DNA of 64,000 nucleotides, taken from Muricauda sp. SCSIO 64092 (lineage in GTDB: Bacteria > Bacteroidota > Bacteroidia > Flavobacteriales > Flavobacteriaceae). The translations under genes and the position numbers were made by a program. Shown one piece after another: positions 19,069 to 27,505 of this stretch. The notes beneath the pieces are model-generated. The model was not told where the DNA came from. It saw only the letters and a program-made list of their open reading frames with translations, and did no database searches. Position 1 is the stretch's first letter. Every line of letters begins with the position of its first letter. The stretch spans positions 1,736,001 to 1,800,000 of the forward strand of contig NZ_CP095413.1 in assembly GCF_023016285.1 (NCBI RefSeq). Direction: 5' to 3'.

Positions 19069-19099
19069 ACTTTTTTTTTGACTTTTTTTTTGACTTTTT
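19069..19099 (-). repeat. Tandem A9 tracts spaced by GTC upstream of fecR
   Basis: On the minus strand the sequence reads A5-GTC-A9-GTC-A9-GTT, a 12-base period, ending about 55 bases before the FecR start codon. Such A-tracts bend DNA or act like UP elements, and homopolymers of nine are also slippage-prone. They lie outside the coding region, so any effect would be on transcription. Confidence 0.55.
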
Positions 19100-19376
19100 A
19101 TCAAAACAATAAAAGAAATTGGTCCATAAAGCTTTTGAACATCCGTAGTTGCACATAAAACGTTATGTCCATCTGAACTGGTTTCAGGTTCGCATCATAA
19201 GGAATTACCGTTCAACAGAATAGGGGTTTGAAGTAAATTCGGAATAACAAGAGAAATACCATTATGTCACTAAACAGGCATCAATTAATGTTTTATTGTT
19301 TTGTTCGATTTTTGAAGATGGATTCCAACCTCCCGTTGAAAGTGGTTTAAAACCCAAGAAATACAATTATTTCTCC

Positions 19377-19403
19377 TTTGTTCCCATATTTTTTTTAGAT
19401 TTG
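19377..19403 (+). promoter_or_regulatory. Possible Bacteroidota promoter of the ECF sigma gene
   Basis: A TTTG (19377-19380) is followed 15 bases later by TAGATTTG (19396-19403), a full match to the -7 consensus TAnnTTTG. The start codon lies 20 bases downstream. The spacing is a little shorter than the usual 17-23, so the -7 element is the better supported half. Confidence 0.4.
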
Positions 19404-19423
19404 GTCGTATCCAACTGTTTTTT

Positions 19424-20053
19424 ATGCCCATTTCAGATTCAAAGGCAGACGCCATTATGGCAGAAAAACTAAAATCAGGTGATTTGACCTCTTACAACGC
19501 TTTGGTGGATGCTTATTACGTCAACCTTTGCACTTACGCCTATACCCTTACACAAGATTATGGTATTGCCGAGGATATTGTTCAAAATGTTTTTGCGGAC
19601 ATCTGGATGAAGCGAAGGAACATCAATTCCAAACTTTCCCTCAAACACTATCTATACAGGTCGGTTTACAACAGTTTCATAGACCAGTATCGAAAAAACA
19701 AGCCCATTGTCTATCTTGAGAAAAAATACTTTGAGGCCATTGACCTAGTGGTGGAGGACGATCGAGGGGATTTTAGTGAGTTGATAAAGTTAATTGAAAA
19801 GGAAATCAATAACCTCCCCCCAAAATGTAAACGGATATTTCTGCTCAACAAAAAGGACGGTCTTACCCATACTGAAATCTCGGAGTATCTCAAAATATCG
19901 ATCAAAACTGTTGAAGGACATATAAATAGGGCCTTTAAAAGGTTGCAGGAAAAACTTGGTAAGCAGTCGGCTACCCTATTGTTCCTGCTATTTGGATTTG
20001 AAAACATAGTGTACGGTAATGCCCATTTTCCTGGCGATTCCAGCAAAGCCTAA
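19424..20053 (+). CDS. ECF-type RNA polymerase sigma-70 factor
   Basis: A 209-residue sigma factor of the Bacteroidota FecI-like group. Region 2 is clear (LVDAYYVNLCTYAYTLTQD; AEDIVQNVFADIWMKR; LKHYLYRSVYNSFIDQYRK) and region 4 has the helix-turn-helix (LPPKCKRIFLLNKKDGLTHTEISEYL, KTVEGHINRAFKRLQEKL). A hydrophobic stretch near the C-terminus (ATLLFLLFGF) is common in this group. It is divergent from fecR with 410 bases between them; co-directional order is more usual. It most likely drives the SusCD locus and is held by the FecR protein. Confidence 0.93.
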   Translation: MPISDSKADAIMAEKLKSGDLTSYNALVDAYYVNLCTYAYTLTQDYGIAEDIVQNVFADIWMKRRNINSKLSLKHYLYRSVYNSFIDQYRKNKPIVYLEKKYFEAIDLVVEDDRGDFSELIKLIEKEINNLPPKCKRIFLLNKKDGLTHTEISEYLKISIKTVEGHINRAFKRLQEKLGKQSATLLFLLFGFENIVYGNAHFPGDSSKA

Positions 20054-20256
20054 GAATCCTGAACTCCCTTCACGTATTGTTTAGGATATTCAGGAATAGA
20101 CCCACCTATTGATTTTCATTGCAATAGTTTTGTTCCAATCGCCCATTGAAATTGACGAATCCTTTGATAACGTATCGTACATGCAAAGTAGGCGATTGCG
20201 GGCTTTAAACTTATGGGACCGGAACACTGGAAAGCGGGACAATACCATGATTATAC

Positions 20257-21219
20257 CTATTTTATAGATACATTGTTGGGTATAAAAGCCTCATATCGTT
20301 GCCCCCGTGCCCTTAGTTCGCTGGGTAAAATGCAATGGTACACAAAGGCATTGACCGGTGTCGCAATGCCATATTTTTCGCCCAACCCGACCACAGTCCC
20401 GTTTTGGTATTCAATCTCCGAAGGTTTTTTATCCCAAACATCCCGGGTTAATGAGGATGTGGCATCATAGGGATAGGTATCCACAAAAGCCACCGTTTTG
20501 TCCACAAAATCCGCTTCAATGTGTACCCCCATTTTTTGGGACAACAGGAATATCTCCGTGAGCAAATCGATCATAAGCTGTCGAGTTCCCCTTAGCTCCC
20601 TTAATTCTCCGTAGGTGGAGTTGGATACGACCAATAATCCACTTAAACAGATGGTGATGAATTTTTTCCAGAGATCGGCTTCGATATCTTCAGCTATTTC
20701 CGAGGCTATCCCCGCTGTTCTAAATAGCTCCTGCACCCTAAAAACCCGGTCCGTTTTGGCGTTATTGAGTTCCCCAAATATAATTATTGGCGTAACACCC
20801 GAATGGCGAATCACCCCCGGGGATTCGATTTCACTAATTATCCGACATAGTCCCCCCAGGATGTTGCCTCTATTTATTTTTTCTGACAGCTCCTCCGCTA
20901 TAAATACCCCATTTTGCAAGGGAATGATCATACTGTCCTTTTTTAGGATTTTGCTGATATCCTCCCGGATTTCTCTGATCTGCCAGGATTTAACACCGAT
21001 CAATATGACATCGGGTCTGTCCAGCTCGGTTATTGTATCCGTGGCCTGAACGGTATCCAAACGAAAATCGCCCAGTATGCTTTTAATGTGCAATCCCTTG
21101 TTTTGCATCGCTTTTAAGTGCGCTCCCCGTGCTACAAATGTCACGTTATATCCGGCCTGGGCCAATTTGGCCCCAAAATACCCCCCTACTCCCCCCGTTC
21201 CTATAATTGCTATTTTCAT
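20257..21219 (-). CDS. Ketopantoate reductase (ApbA/PanE) family oxidoreductase
   Basis: A 320-residue NADP-dependent reductase of the 2-dehydropantoate 2-reductase family, which makes pantoate for coenzyme A synthesis. The ATG at 21219 opens directly into the Rossmann glycine motif MKIAIIGTGGVGGYFGAKLA; a TTG three codons upstream is less likely. Further family marks are IGVKSWQ (the conserved Lys), PLQNGV, and the C-terminal helical domain with LWKKFITICLSGLL and DATSSLTRDV. It stands alone, without other pantothenate genes, so a different keto-acid substrate is possible. Confidence 0.85.
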   Translation of the reverse strand: MKIAIIGTGGVGGYFGAKLAQAGYNVTFVARGAHLKAMQNKGLHIKSILGDFRLDTVQATDTITELDRPDVILIGVKSWQIREIREDISKILKKDSMIIPLQNGVFIAEELSEKINRGNILGGLCRIISEIESPGVIRHSGVTPIIIFGELNNAKTDRVFRVQELFRTAGIASEIAEDIEADLWKKFITICLSGLLVVSNSTYGELRELRGTRQLMIDLLTEIFLLSQKMGVHIEADFVDKTVAFVDTYPYDATSSLTRDVWDKKPSEIEYQNGTVVGLGEKYGIATPVNAFVYHCILPSELRARGQRYEAFIPNNVSIK

Positions 21220-21355
21220 GGTATTCAATGGTGTTTATACTGTATTCCCTGCTGTTGTACATAATTATGCATGGTCGTAAAATCCTATGACCATTTTATT
21301 TGAACAGTTTCCTTCATCAAAACCCGATTGGTCAGTGACCTTTAGCGACCTTCCA

Positions 21356-22423
21356 TCACTCTACAGCTTGCCCTTGGGAGGGTTTTAAAAACAAAAACCC
21401 ATTGGGTTTATACACCTTCCCAAATGGGCGAACATTGAAATCCGATAGTTCAATGATGCTCATATGGTTGTCCAGGGCATTCGACACAAAGGCTTGGGTA
21501 CCATTGGGGGCAATCCGGACATAGATGGGTGCTTTGCCGGTGGCTATCCGTTCCAGGATTTCACCCGTTTCCAAATCTAGGGCCAAAACCAGGCCATCAT
21601 AAGGGCATGGCGCCAATAAAAGCCGTTCATCCGGACTTAAACAGGAATAAATGATTTGTTTGACCCCTAAATCCGTAAAGTGTTTTTGGATGCTCAGATC
21701 CGCGGTGCTGATCATGTAAATTTCATTCAGGCAACTCAAGATCAACTGTTGTCGATCTGAAGTAAAGGTCATTCCCCGAACCGGTGTTGCCGTAGGAAAA
21801 TGATCCAATTCCTCGCCGGTAACCGCATTATAGGTATAAACGCCATTTGCCCCGGCCAACGACCAAATGCGATCTCCAGAGGAAGAAAACTCAAAATTGT
21901 GGACCCCTTTGGCCAGGGGAAAGCTACGTTTTATCCCGCCTTTTTGGGCATCATAGACCATCATGGAGTCCCCATATTCCAGATTGACGAACAATTCCTT
22001 TTTTGTTGGGGGCCTTAATTTAAGGCCATGGGGGGCCTTGCAGGTATCCGGCACCTTTCCATGGGTACGATAGGTAGGCCAGTACTGGACATTGGATAGA
22101 TCTTTTAAGTCGAATACGGACAAGGTGGTACCGGGAATTCCGATGGTAGTATCATAATCCTCCACTCCAAAATTGCTGACGTAGACCCTTTGGGTACTAC
22201 TATCAAATTCAATTTCATGGGGATTGAAACCTACTTGAATGCTGTCTAGTAAACGGCCATCGCTATGGAATAGTTTTACCTGGTCCCCGCCTTGTTCAAC
22301 GACCAATACCTGGAAATCGGTTGTTGTTACTGCCTGTCCTTTTCGGGTGGCATCGTTTTTACATCCAACAATCAGCAAGGTAAAAACCATACTTGCCAAA
22401 AAACAGCTATAGGTTGTTTTCAT
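21356..22423 (-). CDS. YncE/YVTN-type beta-propeller lipoprotein
   Basis: A 355-residue lipoprotein (signal ending LLIVGCK). The ATG at 22423 starts the signal peptide; the longer frame begins with TTG and has no use. It consists of about seven repeats of the 40-residue seven-bladed propeller kind (VLVVEQGGDQVKLFHSDGR; VYVSNFGVEDYDTT; AFVSNALDNHMSIIELSDF). Family members are periplasmic or surface proteins that probably bind DNA, protein or metal-linked partners; no enzyme motif is visible. The gene is isolated between spacers of 136 and over 800 bases. Confidence 0.8.
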   Translation of the reverse strand: MKTTYSCFLASMVFTLLIVGCKNDATRKGQAVTTTDFQVLVVEQGGDQVKLFHSDGRLLDSIQVGFNPHEIEFDSSTQRVYVSNFGVEDYDTTIGIPGTTLSVFDLKDLSNVQYWPTYRTHGKVPDTCKAPHGLKLRPPTKKELFVNLEYGDSMMVYDAQKGGIKRSFPLAKGVHNFEFSSSGDRIWSLAGANGVYTYNAVTGEELDHFPTATPVRGMTFTSDRQQLILSCLNEIYMISTADLSIQKHFTDLGVKQIIYSCLSPDERLLLAPCPYDGLVLALDLETGEILERIATGKAPIYVRIAPNGTQAFVSNALDNHMSIIELSDFNVRPFGKVYKPNGFLFLKPSQGQAVE

Positions 22424-22641
22424 TTTTACACGTATTACCAACAGTTCCCTGTATAGGTCCAGTTGCAGTTTTTAGTTGTTTTTACCATTCATAGTATAAC
22501 AAAATATATTGGTACCGTATGTAAAATGGATAAATCCGCGCTCCCAAAAAAAAGAACGGTAATAAATGGACATCAAAAGTAATAAGTGGACCCATAAAGA
22601 TTGCCTACCCCTTGTTTTACCCTACTTCCCAAACTTACTTG

Positions 22642-22699
22642 GTTTAGTGTGTTCCAGTCAGGATCCCAATGATCCTGAAACTGGAACTACAAACTAAAC
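22642..22699. repeat. 58-bp near-perfect palindrome
   Basis: Nested dyad arms: GTTTAGT...ACTAAAC outside, then TTCCAGTCAGGATC, loop CCAAT, and GATCCTG-aa-ACTGGAA. The inner stem pairs 14 bases with a 2-base bulge. It has no T-run on either side, so it is more likely a structured DNA or mobile-element end than a terminator. Confidence 0.6.
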
Positions 22700-22789
22700 G
22701 TGGGGTCGGTAACGGTGCAAAGACCAAGACAAAAACGGTTTGCTGAAAAGATACGTGCAAGTCATTTGTAGCTGATGAATTTAGTAATA

Positions 22790-22834
22790 GGAGGGTTCCG
22801 ACCATTGTATTGGCCAATGGTGCACGAACCCTCC
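22790..22834. repeat. 45-bp hairpin-forming inverted repeat
   Basis: GGAGGGTTC (22790-22798) pairs with GAACCCTCC (22826-22834), and an inner CCATTG/CAATGG pair extends the stem. It sits 90 bases from the 58-bp palindrome in the same gene-poor stretch. Neither flank carries a poly-T run. Confidence 0.55.
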
Positions 22835-22911
22835 ACTAACTAACTCTACGGTTCAATCTGGAAAATTTGTTCCGCAATTGTAGAACCAATAGTAGAACAA
22901 CCTGAAAATGA

Positions 22912-23175
22912 AAATGTAAACGCTTAAAAGAATGTGGCATTCCTAAGACTGAACGGCCCAAAACTAATGGAAGGCCTAAAGAAGAACAAAGACCAATGCA
23001 CAAGTGGGTTATAGAAAAAATAAGTGGTCGAAATACGATTATAGAAAAACTCTTTATCATGGTATTGAACAACACGAAGGGGTATTGTTTTTGGTCTTAC
23101 AACCCAGCACAAATACAATCCATGTTATGCGCTACATTCGATTATCCCGTGGTGCGTGACCCAAAAATTCGGTAA
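22912..23175 (+). pseudogene. Possible decayed reading frame of 87 codons without a proper start
   Basis: An open plus-strand frame with a protein-like, charged composition (RLKECGIPKTERPKTNGRPK, then MHKWVIEKISG) runs from a TGA to a TAA. The first ATG leaves only about 59 residues. The residues just before the TGA, read one frame over, continue plausibly (QPENENVN), suggesting a frameshift in an older gene. With two palindromes close upstream this could be the relic of a mobile element. I do not recognise the family. Confidence 0.3.
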
Positions 23176-23238
23176 TGATTTCTTTCGTGTGGCATAGTGT
23201 TCGCAAAACCTCGCCGGAATCCGATTCTTTCCCAACAC

Positions 23239-24087
23239 TTAGTTGTATCGGTTCCTAAAGTTCAATAGTACATCCTTAAAGGCAATTCCGATTCGCAAAT
23301 TGCTCACATATCGGTTGTAATCAATTAAGTCTTCCGAGTATCCCCCAAAATATTGCAGGTATATAAATTGATTGCTGTTTTTTGAAACCTTAAAACTTAA
23401 ACCGGCTTTTACAAAACCAGTTAGTGTATTGTCATATGCAGGCTGTATGTCGATGTCCAAAAAAAAGTTTGTTGTTGGATTATAGGTGGCCCCAAAAGTA
23501 AAAAAGCCCCGAAAGGAGGTAATGTCTTCATTACCACTTAAATCCCCGACAGGTATCCATGCCTTTGCACGAAATTGCCAATACGGACCAAGGGGCTTGA
23601 AATATTGAAGTGAAAAAAAGTTCCAACTGCGGGAATTCTCCCCATCACGGCCATTGGACTCGTGCTCAAAGGCAAACCAAAGACCGGATTTGATGCCTTT
23701 GTCATCAACAAAAAGCTTGGCTACTCCAAGTGCAGGATTGTAATTGGTTTCCCGAAAAGGAAACGATTCTTGATAAATATCCCAAAACGATTTTTGGCGA
23801 TAGGTGATAAAGGGAAAAACGGCCCAGGGTAAATCCACATTGGTCAGACGTTGTTTAAATCCTATTTCGAACTTCGCATCACTGGTTTGTGAAGAGACCT
23901 TTTCATTGATCGAAGTACCGGTCACAAAGTAATTGTCCCCGTACATGGTAAATGCTGGTAGACTTCGAATGTATTTTTTGTAGTTGGAGCTGTCCAAAGC
24001 AATCCCTTCATTTTGGGCCTTGATGGGAAATACGGCAATCAAAGGCAATAAAAGCCCAAGGACTATTCCTGCTTTTTGTAGCTCCAT
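23239..24087 (-). CDS. pldA: Outer-membrane phospholipase A (OMPLA/PldA family)
   Basis: A 282-residue protein with a signal peptide (PLIAVFPIKAQ) and a beta-barrel pattern. The OMPLA active site is plain: EHESNG gives His142 and Ser144, and SRSWNF gives Asn156; these numbers match the E. coli catalytic triad numbering by coincidence of length. The family strand WNFFSLQYFKPLGPYWQFR follows. It hydrolyses acyl chains of phospholipids in the outer leaflet, helping keep outer-membrane asymmetry. Its start overlaps the end of the upstream ABC permease gene by 25 bases, so it belongs to the export operon, which is an unusual partner for PldA. Confidence 0.9.
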   Translation of the reverse strand: MELQKAGIVLGLLLPLIAVFPIKAQNEGIALDSSNYKKYIRSLPAFTMYGDNYFVTGTSINEKVSSQTSDAKFEIGFKQRLTNVDLPWAVFPFITYRQKSFWDIYQESFPFRETNYNPALGVAKLFVDDKGIKSGLWFAFEHESNGRDGENSRSWNFFSLQYFKPLGPYWQFRAKAWIPVGDLSGNEDITSFRGFFTFGATYNPTTNFFLDIDIQPAYDNTLTGFVKAGLSFKVSKNSNQFIYLQYFGGYSEDLIDYNRYVSNLRIGIAFKDVLLNFRNRYN

Positions 24088-25187
24088 ACGGCCGCCGCAT
24101 TAAAAAGTAATGCCAAAATAATAGTGTACACAAACTCCATTTTAATATCGGCCAACCCACTTCCTTTCAGCAAAACTTTTCGCGAAACGGAAATAAAATG
24201 TGCCAATGGGTTTGGAATGGTAGCATATTGCGCCCATTTGGGCATACTATCGATTGGCGTAAAAAGACCGCACATGAGCACAAAGATCAAAACGAAGAAA
24301 AAGGCAACAAAAATGGCTTGTTGTTGGGTTTCGGCGAAATTGGAAATCAACAGTCCAAAACCCAATACGCAGATAAGATTGACCACGGCATAAGCAAAAA
24401 TAAGTCCAATATTTCCTCGTATGGGAATATCAAAAATGAGTTTGCTGGCAATTAGGCCCACCGTTAAAAGAACGAGTCCGAGGCATAGAAAGGGAACCAA
24501 TTTCCCTAAAATGAATTCCCATTTTTTGATGGGGGTCACATTGATCTGTTCAATGGTGCCGATCTCCCGTTCGCGAACCGTATTCATTGCCGTTAGGACT
24601 ATGGTCAGTAGTGCCGTGAGTTCTGCCAAAATTCCGGGTGCCATAAAATGGGGATAGTCCAATTCTGGATTGTACCAGTTGTTTGAGGTAACCACCACAG
24701 GTTCATTATGCTTGGGAAGACCTGAAAAAAACAATGGTTCATTGCGTCTTATTTCCTTGTTCAGCGAACCGATAATGCCGTTAAGGTACCCAGAGCCCAC
24801 AGTGGCCTGCTGTCCATTGATCGCGTTTACCAGGGTCTGTAATTGTGGTGCTTCCCCGCGATAGAGCTGTTTTTCGAAATCATGGGGTACCTCAAGTACA
24901 ATATCCACCTCGTCCAACTGCATAAGATCCAAAGCCTCTTTTTTGTTGAAAGGGGCCGCTAGTAAGGAAAACCTATCATTGGCCACAATTTTGTTTGACA
25001 GCGCCCTTGAAAGTTCACTTTGGTCATGGTCAACGACCGCAATCCGAACATCCTTGACTTCGTTGGATGCTGCATTGGACAAAATAATAAGCTGAATGAT
25101 GGGCAATAAGGTCATCATGGGCAACAAGGCCTTGTTCCTAAAAATTTGGATGAATTCCTTCTGTATCAAAAATCGTAATCGTCTCAT
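24063..25187 (-). CDS. ABC-2 type transporter permease (YbhR-like)
   Basis: A 374-residue permease: one N-terminal transmembrane helix (ALLPMMTLLPIIQLIIL), a large extracytoplasmic domain (about 40-180) and five C-terminal helices (ELTALLTIVLTAMNTV; PFLCLGLVLLTVGLIAS; AIFVAFFFVLIFVLMCGLF). The motif NTVREREIGTIEQINVTP before helix 3 is typical of the YhhJ/YbhR/YbhS group. With the next gene it should form the heterodimeric membrane part of a drug-type exporter driven by the two ATPases upstream. Confidence 0.92.
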   Translation of the reverse strand: MRRLRFLIQKEFIQIFRNKALLPMMTLLPIIQLIILSNAASNEVKDVRIAVVDHDQSELSRALSNKIVANDRFSLLAAPFNKKEALDLMQLDEVDIVLEVPHDFEKQLYRGEAPQLQTLVNAINGQQATVGSGYLNGIIGSLNKEIRRNEPLFFSGLPKHNEPVVVTSNNWYNPELDYPHFMAPGILAELTALLTIVLTAMNTVREREIGTIEQINVTPIKKWEFILGKLVPFLCLGLVLLTVGLIASKLIFDIPIRGNIGLIFAYAVVNLICVLGFGLLISNFAETQQQAIFVAFFFVLIFVLMCGLFTPIDSMPKWAQYATIPNPLAHFISVSRKVLLKGSGLADIKMEFVYTIILALLFNAAAVWSYKKQE

Positions 25188-25204
25188 GCTTCCCAGGTTT
25201 ATAT

Positions 25205-26299
25205 TTACTCGAGCCTAATTTTAAAATTCCGCCAGGACAACAGGAGAAAGCCCAAGGTCATCATTAAGAGCACGCCCACCTCAAAAAGGATGAAATTAAG
25301 GCCCACACCCCGAAGCATTACCCCTTTCAAAATCCGAATGAAATAAGTAGCCGGAATTATTTTCCCAATGTATTCAAGCACTACGGGCATGCTGGCCAAG
25401 GGAAAAATGAATCCCGAAAGTAACATGGAAGGCATCATCAATCCCATCAAGGACTTCATCATGGCTTCCTGTTGGGTTTTGACCGTGGTCGAAATAAAGA
25501 TGCCCAGGCTCAAGGCCGTAAACACATACAGGAAACACATACCCAAGAGCAATACTGTGCTTCCCAGAACAGGAACGTCAAAAACAAAGAAGCCGATAAG
25601 AATAACGATAACCGCATTGCCAAAGGACAACAGGGCATAAGGCGCCACCTTTCCCAGGATGATCAATAAAGGGGAAAGTGGGGAGACCAACAAAATCTCC
25701 ATGGTCCCTATTTCTTTCTCTTTGGCGATGGTCAAGGAGGTAAGCATGGCACATATGATCAAAAGAATTAGGGCAATGGTTCCCGGCACAAAATTATAGG
25801 CACTCGCCAGTTGGGGGTTATACAGCATACGACTGGCCACATGAATGGAATAGGGGTTGGGGGATTCGTTTCGCTTCATCTGTTGAAAACTCCTGGTCAT
25901 TTCCGTAAGATATTGTACCAAGGTATTGGCATTATTGGGATCCGACCCATCGGTAATGACCTGAATCTGCGTGGGGCTTCCGGCATAAAAGTCCTCGGAA
26001 AAATTTTCTGGGATGGAGACCACAAGTTTTGTTTTGCCCGCCTTCATACCAGCCTCCATGTCCTTTTGGGAGGCCAGCACCTTTCGCACAATAAAGTTGC
26101 CCGAACTTTGTAAATGGTTGATGTACTGTTCACTGGTTTCATCCTTGGCATAGTCCAAAACATCAATCCTGGCATCTTTGAACTCATTGGTAACGGCATA
26201 CCCAAAAATGAGGACCTGTGCCAATGGCATCCCAAAAAGAATCAAAAGCGTACGCTTATCACGTAAAATATGATAGAACTCCTTCCGAACAAATGCCAT
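25205..26299 (-). CDS. ABC-2 type transporter permease (YbhS-like)
   Basis: A 364-residue permease with the same layout as its neighbour: N-terminal helix (LLILFGMPLAQVLIFGYAV), a periplasmic domain rich in charged residues, and C-terminal helices with the TIAKEKEIGTMEILLVSP motif. I chose the ATG at 26299 (MAFVRKEFYHILRDKR); a GTG five codons earlier is possible. The gap to the following permease is 17 bases. Confidence 0.92.
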   Translation of the reverse strand: MAFVRKEFYHILRDKRTLLILFGMPLAQVLIFGYAVTNEFKDARIDVLDYAKDETSEQYINHLQSSGNFIVRKVLASQKDMEAGMKAGKTKLVVSIPENFSEDFYAGSPTQIQVITDGSDPNNANTLVQYLTEMTRSFQQMKRNESPNPYSIHVASRMLYNPQLASAYNFVPGTIALILLIICAMLTSLTIAKEKEIGTMEILLVSPLSPLLIILGKVAPYALLSFGNAVIVILIGFFVFDVPVLGSTVLLLGMCFLYVFTALSLGIFISTTVKTQQEAMMKSLMGLMMPSMLLSGFIFPLASMPVVLEYIGKIIPATYFIRILKGVMLRGVGLNFILFEVGVLLMMTLGFLLLSWRNFKIRLE

Positions 26300-26324
26300 G
26301 AACACCTTGAACACGATCTGTCTT

Positions 26325-26762
26325 TTAAAGAATGAATTTTAGTTGAAGTGCCACTTCCCCTTCATTGACCTTAAAAACACATTTTTTAAAGCTGGGCTTC
26401 CCCATTTTGGTAAGATTGGAAGCGCCCACGGGTTCTTTGGGCATGCCCATAAAATTGGTCTTGATTTCCCCATCCATGTTTTGGTCATGAAATACGGAAA
26501 TGGCATATTCCCCAAAAGGCAACTGGGGAAAGGTAGCGGTGGCCGTGTCATCAAATGTTTTGACATAGGCCTTTTTGAACGCCTTGTCGACTTCTTTGGG
26601 AAACCCATCGGCCCCATTAAAAAGCATAAAGACAATCTGTCCCTTTGATGCTTTGATTCCGGTAACGGTAACTGTAAGATTTCCTTTGGGATCCGCGCTT
26701 TTGTCCCCGGATTCAAAACCCATGAGCGCGACCACAACTAAAATAAAAGCAATTTTTTTCAC
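26325..26762 (-). CDS. DUF2141 domain protein, exported
   Basis: A 145-residue protein starting at a GTG codon with a signal-like hydrophobic segment (KKIAFILVVVALMGF). The DUF2141 core fills the rest: GQIVFMLFN, a FPQLPFGEYAISVFHDQN strand and DGEIKTNFMGMPKEPVGASN. Function of the domain is unknown. It is inserted between the ATPase and permease genes of the exporter, with 17 bases to the ATPase stop and 25 to the permease start, so it is probably a periplasmic accessory of the transporter. GTG initiation may keep its level low. Confidence 0.85.
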   Translation of the reverse strand: MKKIAFILVVVALMGFESGDKSADPKGNLTVTVTGIKASKGQIVFMLFNGADGFPKEVDKAFKKAYVKTFDDTATATFPQLPFGEYAISVFHDQNMDGEIKTNFMGMPKEPVGASNLTKMGKPSFKKCVFKVNEGEVALQLKFIL

Positions 26763-26779
26763 GATATATACGATTAAGG

Positions 26780-27505
26780 TTAACGGGCCAGCTTTAGGAA
26801 TACTTCGTCCATGGAACTGGCCTTAAATTGTTGTTTAAGATTTTCCGGTGAATCCAACGCTTTGATCGTGCCGGAAACCATAATGGATATGCGATCGCAG
26901 TATTCCGCCTCATCCATATAATGGGTGGTCACAAAAATGGTCCTTCCCAATTCCGCTGCCTGGTAAATCGCTTCCCAAAACTGCCTTCTTACATTGGGGT
27001 CCACACCGCCCGTGGGTTCATCCAAAAAGACAATTTCAGGCTCATGTACCATGGAAACCGCGAACGCCAGTCGTTGTTTCCAACCCAATGGTAAGGATCT
27101 TACCGGTTTGGCACCTACTTCGCTAAGCTGCAACTCCTCCAGGATTTGTGACGTCTTGGTTCCGATTTGGTTCCTGGAGAGCCCATAGATGCCTCCATAA
27201 AAACGAATGTTCTCCTTTACCGTCAAATCTTCGTACAAACTGAATTTTTGGGACATGTACCCTATGCGTTCCTTAATGCGTTCCGACTCTTTTAAAACAT
27301 CGAACCCGGCTACTTTTCCTTTCCCTGAAGAAGGTTTGCTAAGCCCTGTCAGCATTCGCATTGCCGTGGTCTTTCCTGCTCCATTGGCTCCCAAAAACCC
27401 AAAGATTTCCCCTTTTTCCACCTCAAAGGAAATATGGTCAACGGCCACAAAATCCCCAAATTGTTTGGTGAGCCCGGCTACCTGTATGACCTTGGTGTTA
27501 CGCAT
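26780..27505 (-). CDS. ABC transporter ATP-binding protein, second NBD (YbhF C-half-like)
   Basis: A 241-residue nucleotide-binding protein. The ATG at 27505 (MRNTKVIQVAGLTKQFG) is chosen; it overlaps the upstream ATPase gene by 8 bases. Walker A is GANGAGKTT (39-47), Walker B is EIVFLDEPTGGVD, and the switch His is in VTTHYMDEAEYCD. The signature motif is degenerate (LPLGW in place of LSGGQ), as in the second half of E. coli YbhF, so this subunit and its neighbour probably make an asymmetric heterodimer with one strong ATP site. Confidence 0.92.
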   Translation of the reverse strand: MRNTKVIQVAGLTKQFGDFVAVDHISFEVEKGEIFGFLGANGAGKTTAMRMLTGLSKPSSGKGKVAGFDVLKESERIKERIGYMSQKFSLYEDLTVKENIRFYGGIYGLSRNQIGTKTSQILEELQLSEVGAKPVRSLPLGWKQRLAFAVSMVHEPEIVFLDEPTGGVDPNVRRQFWEAIYQAAELGRTIFVTTHYMDEAEYCDRISIMVSGTIKALDSPENLKQQFKASSMDEVFLKLAR

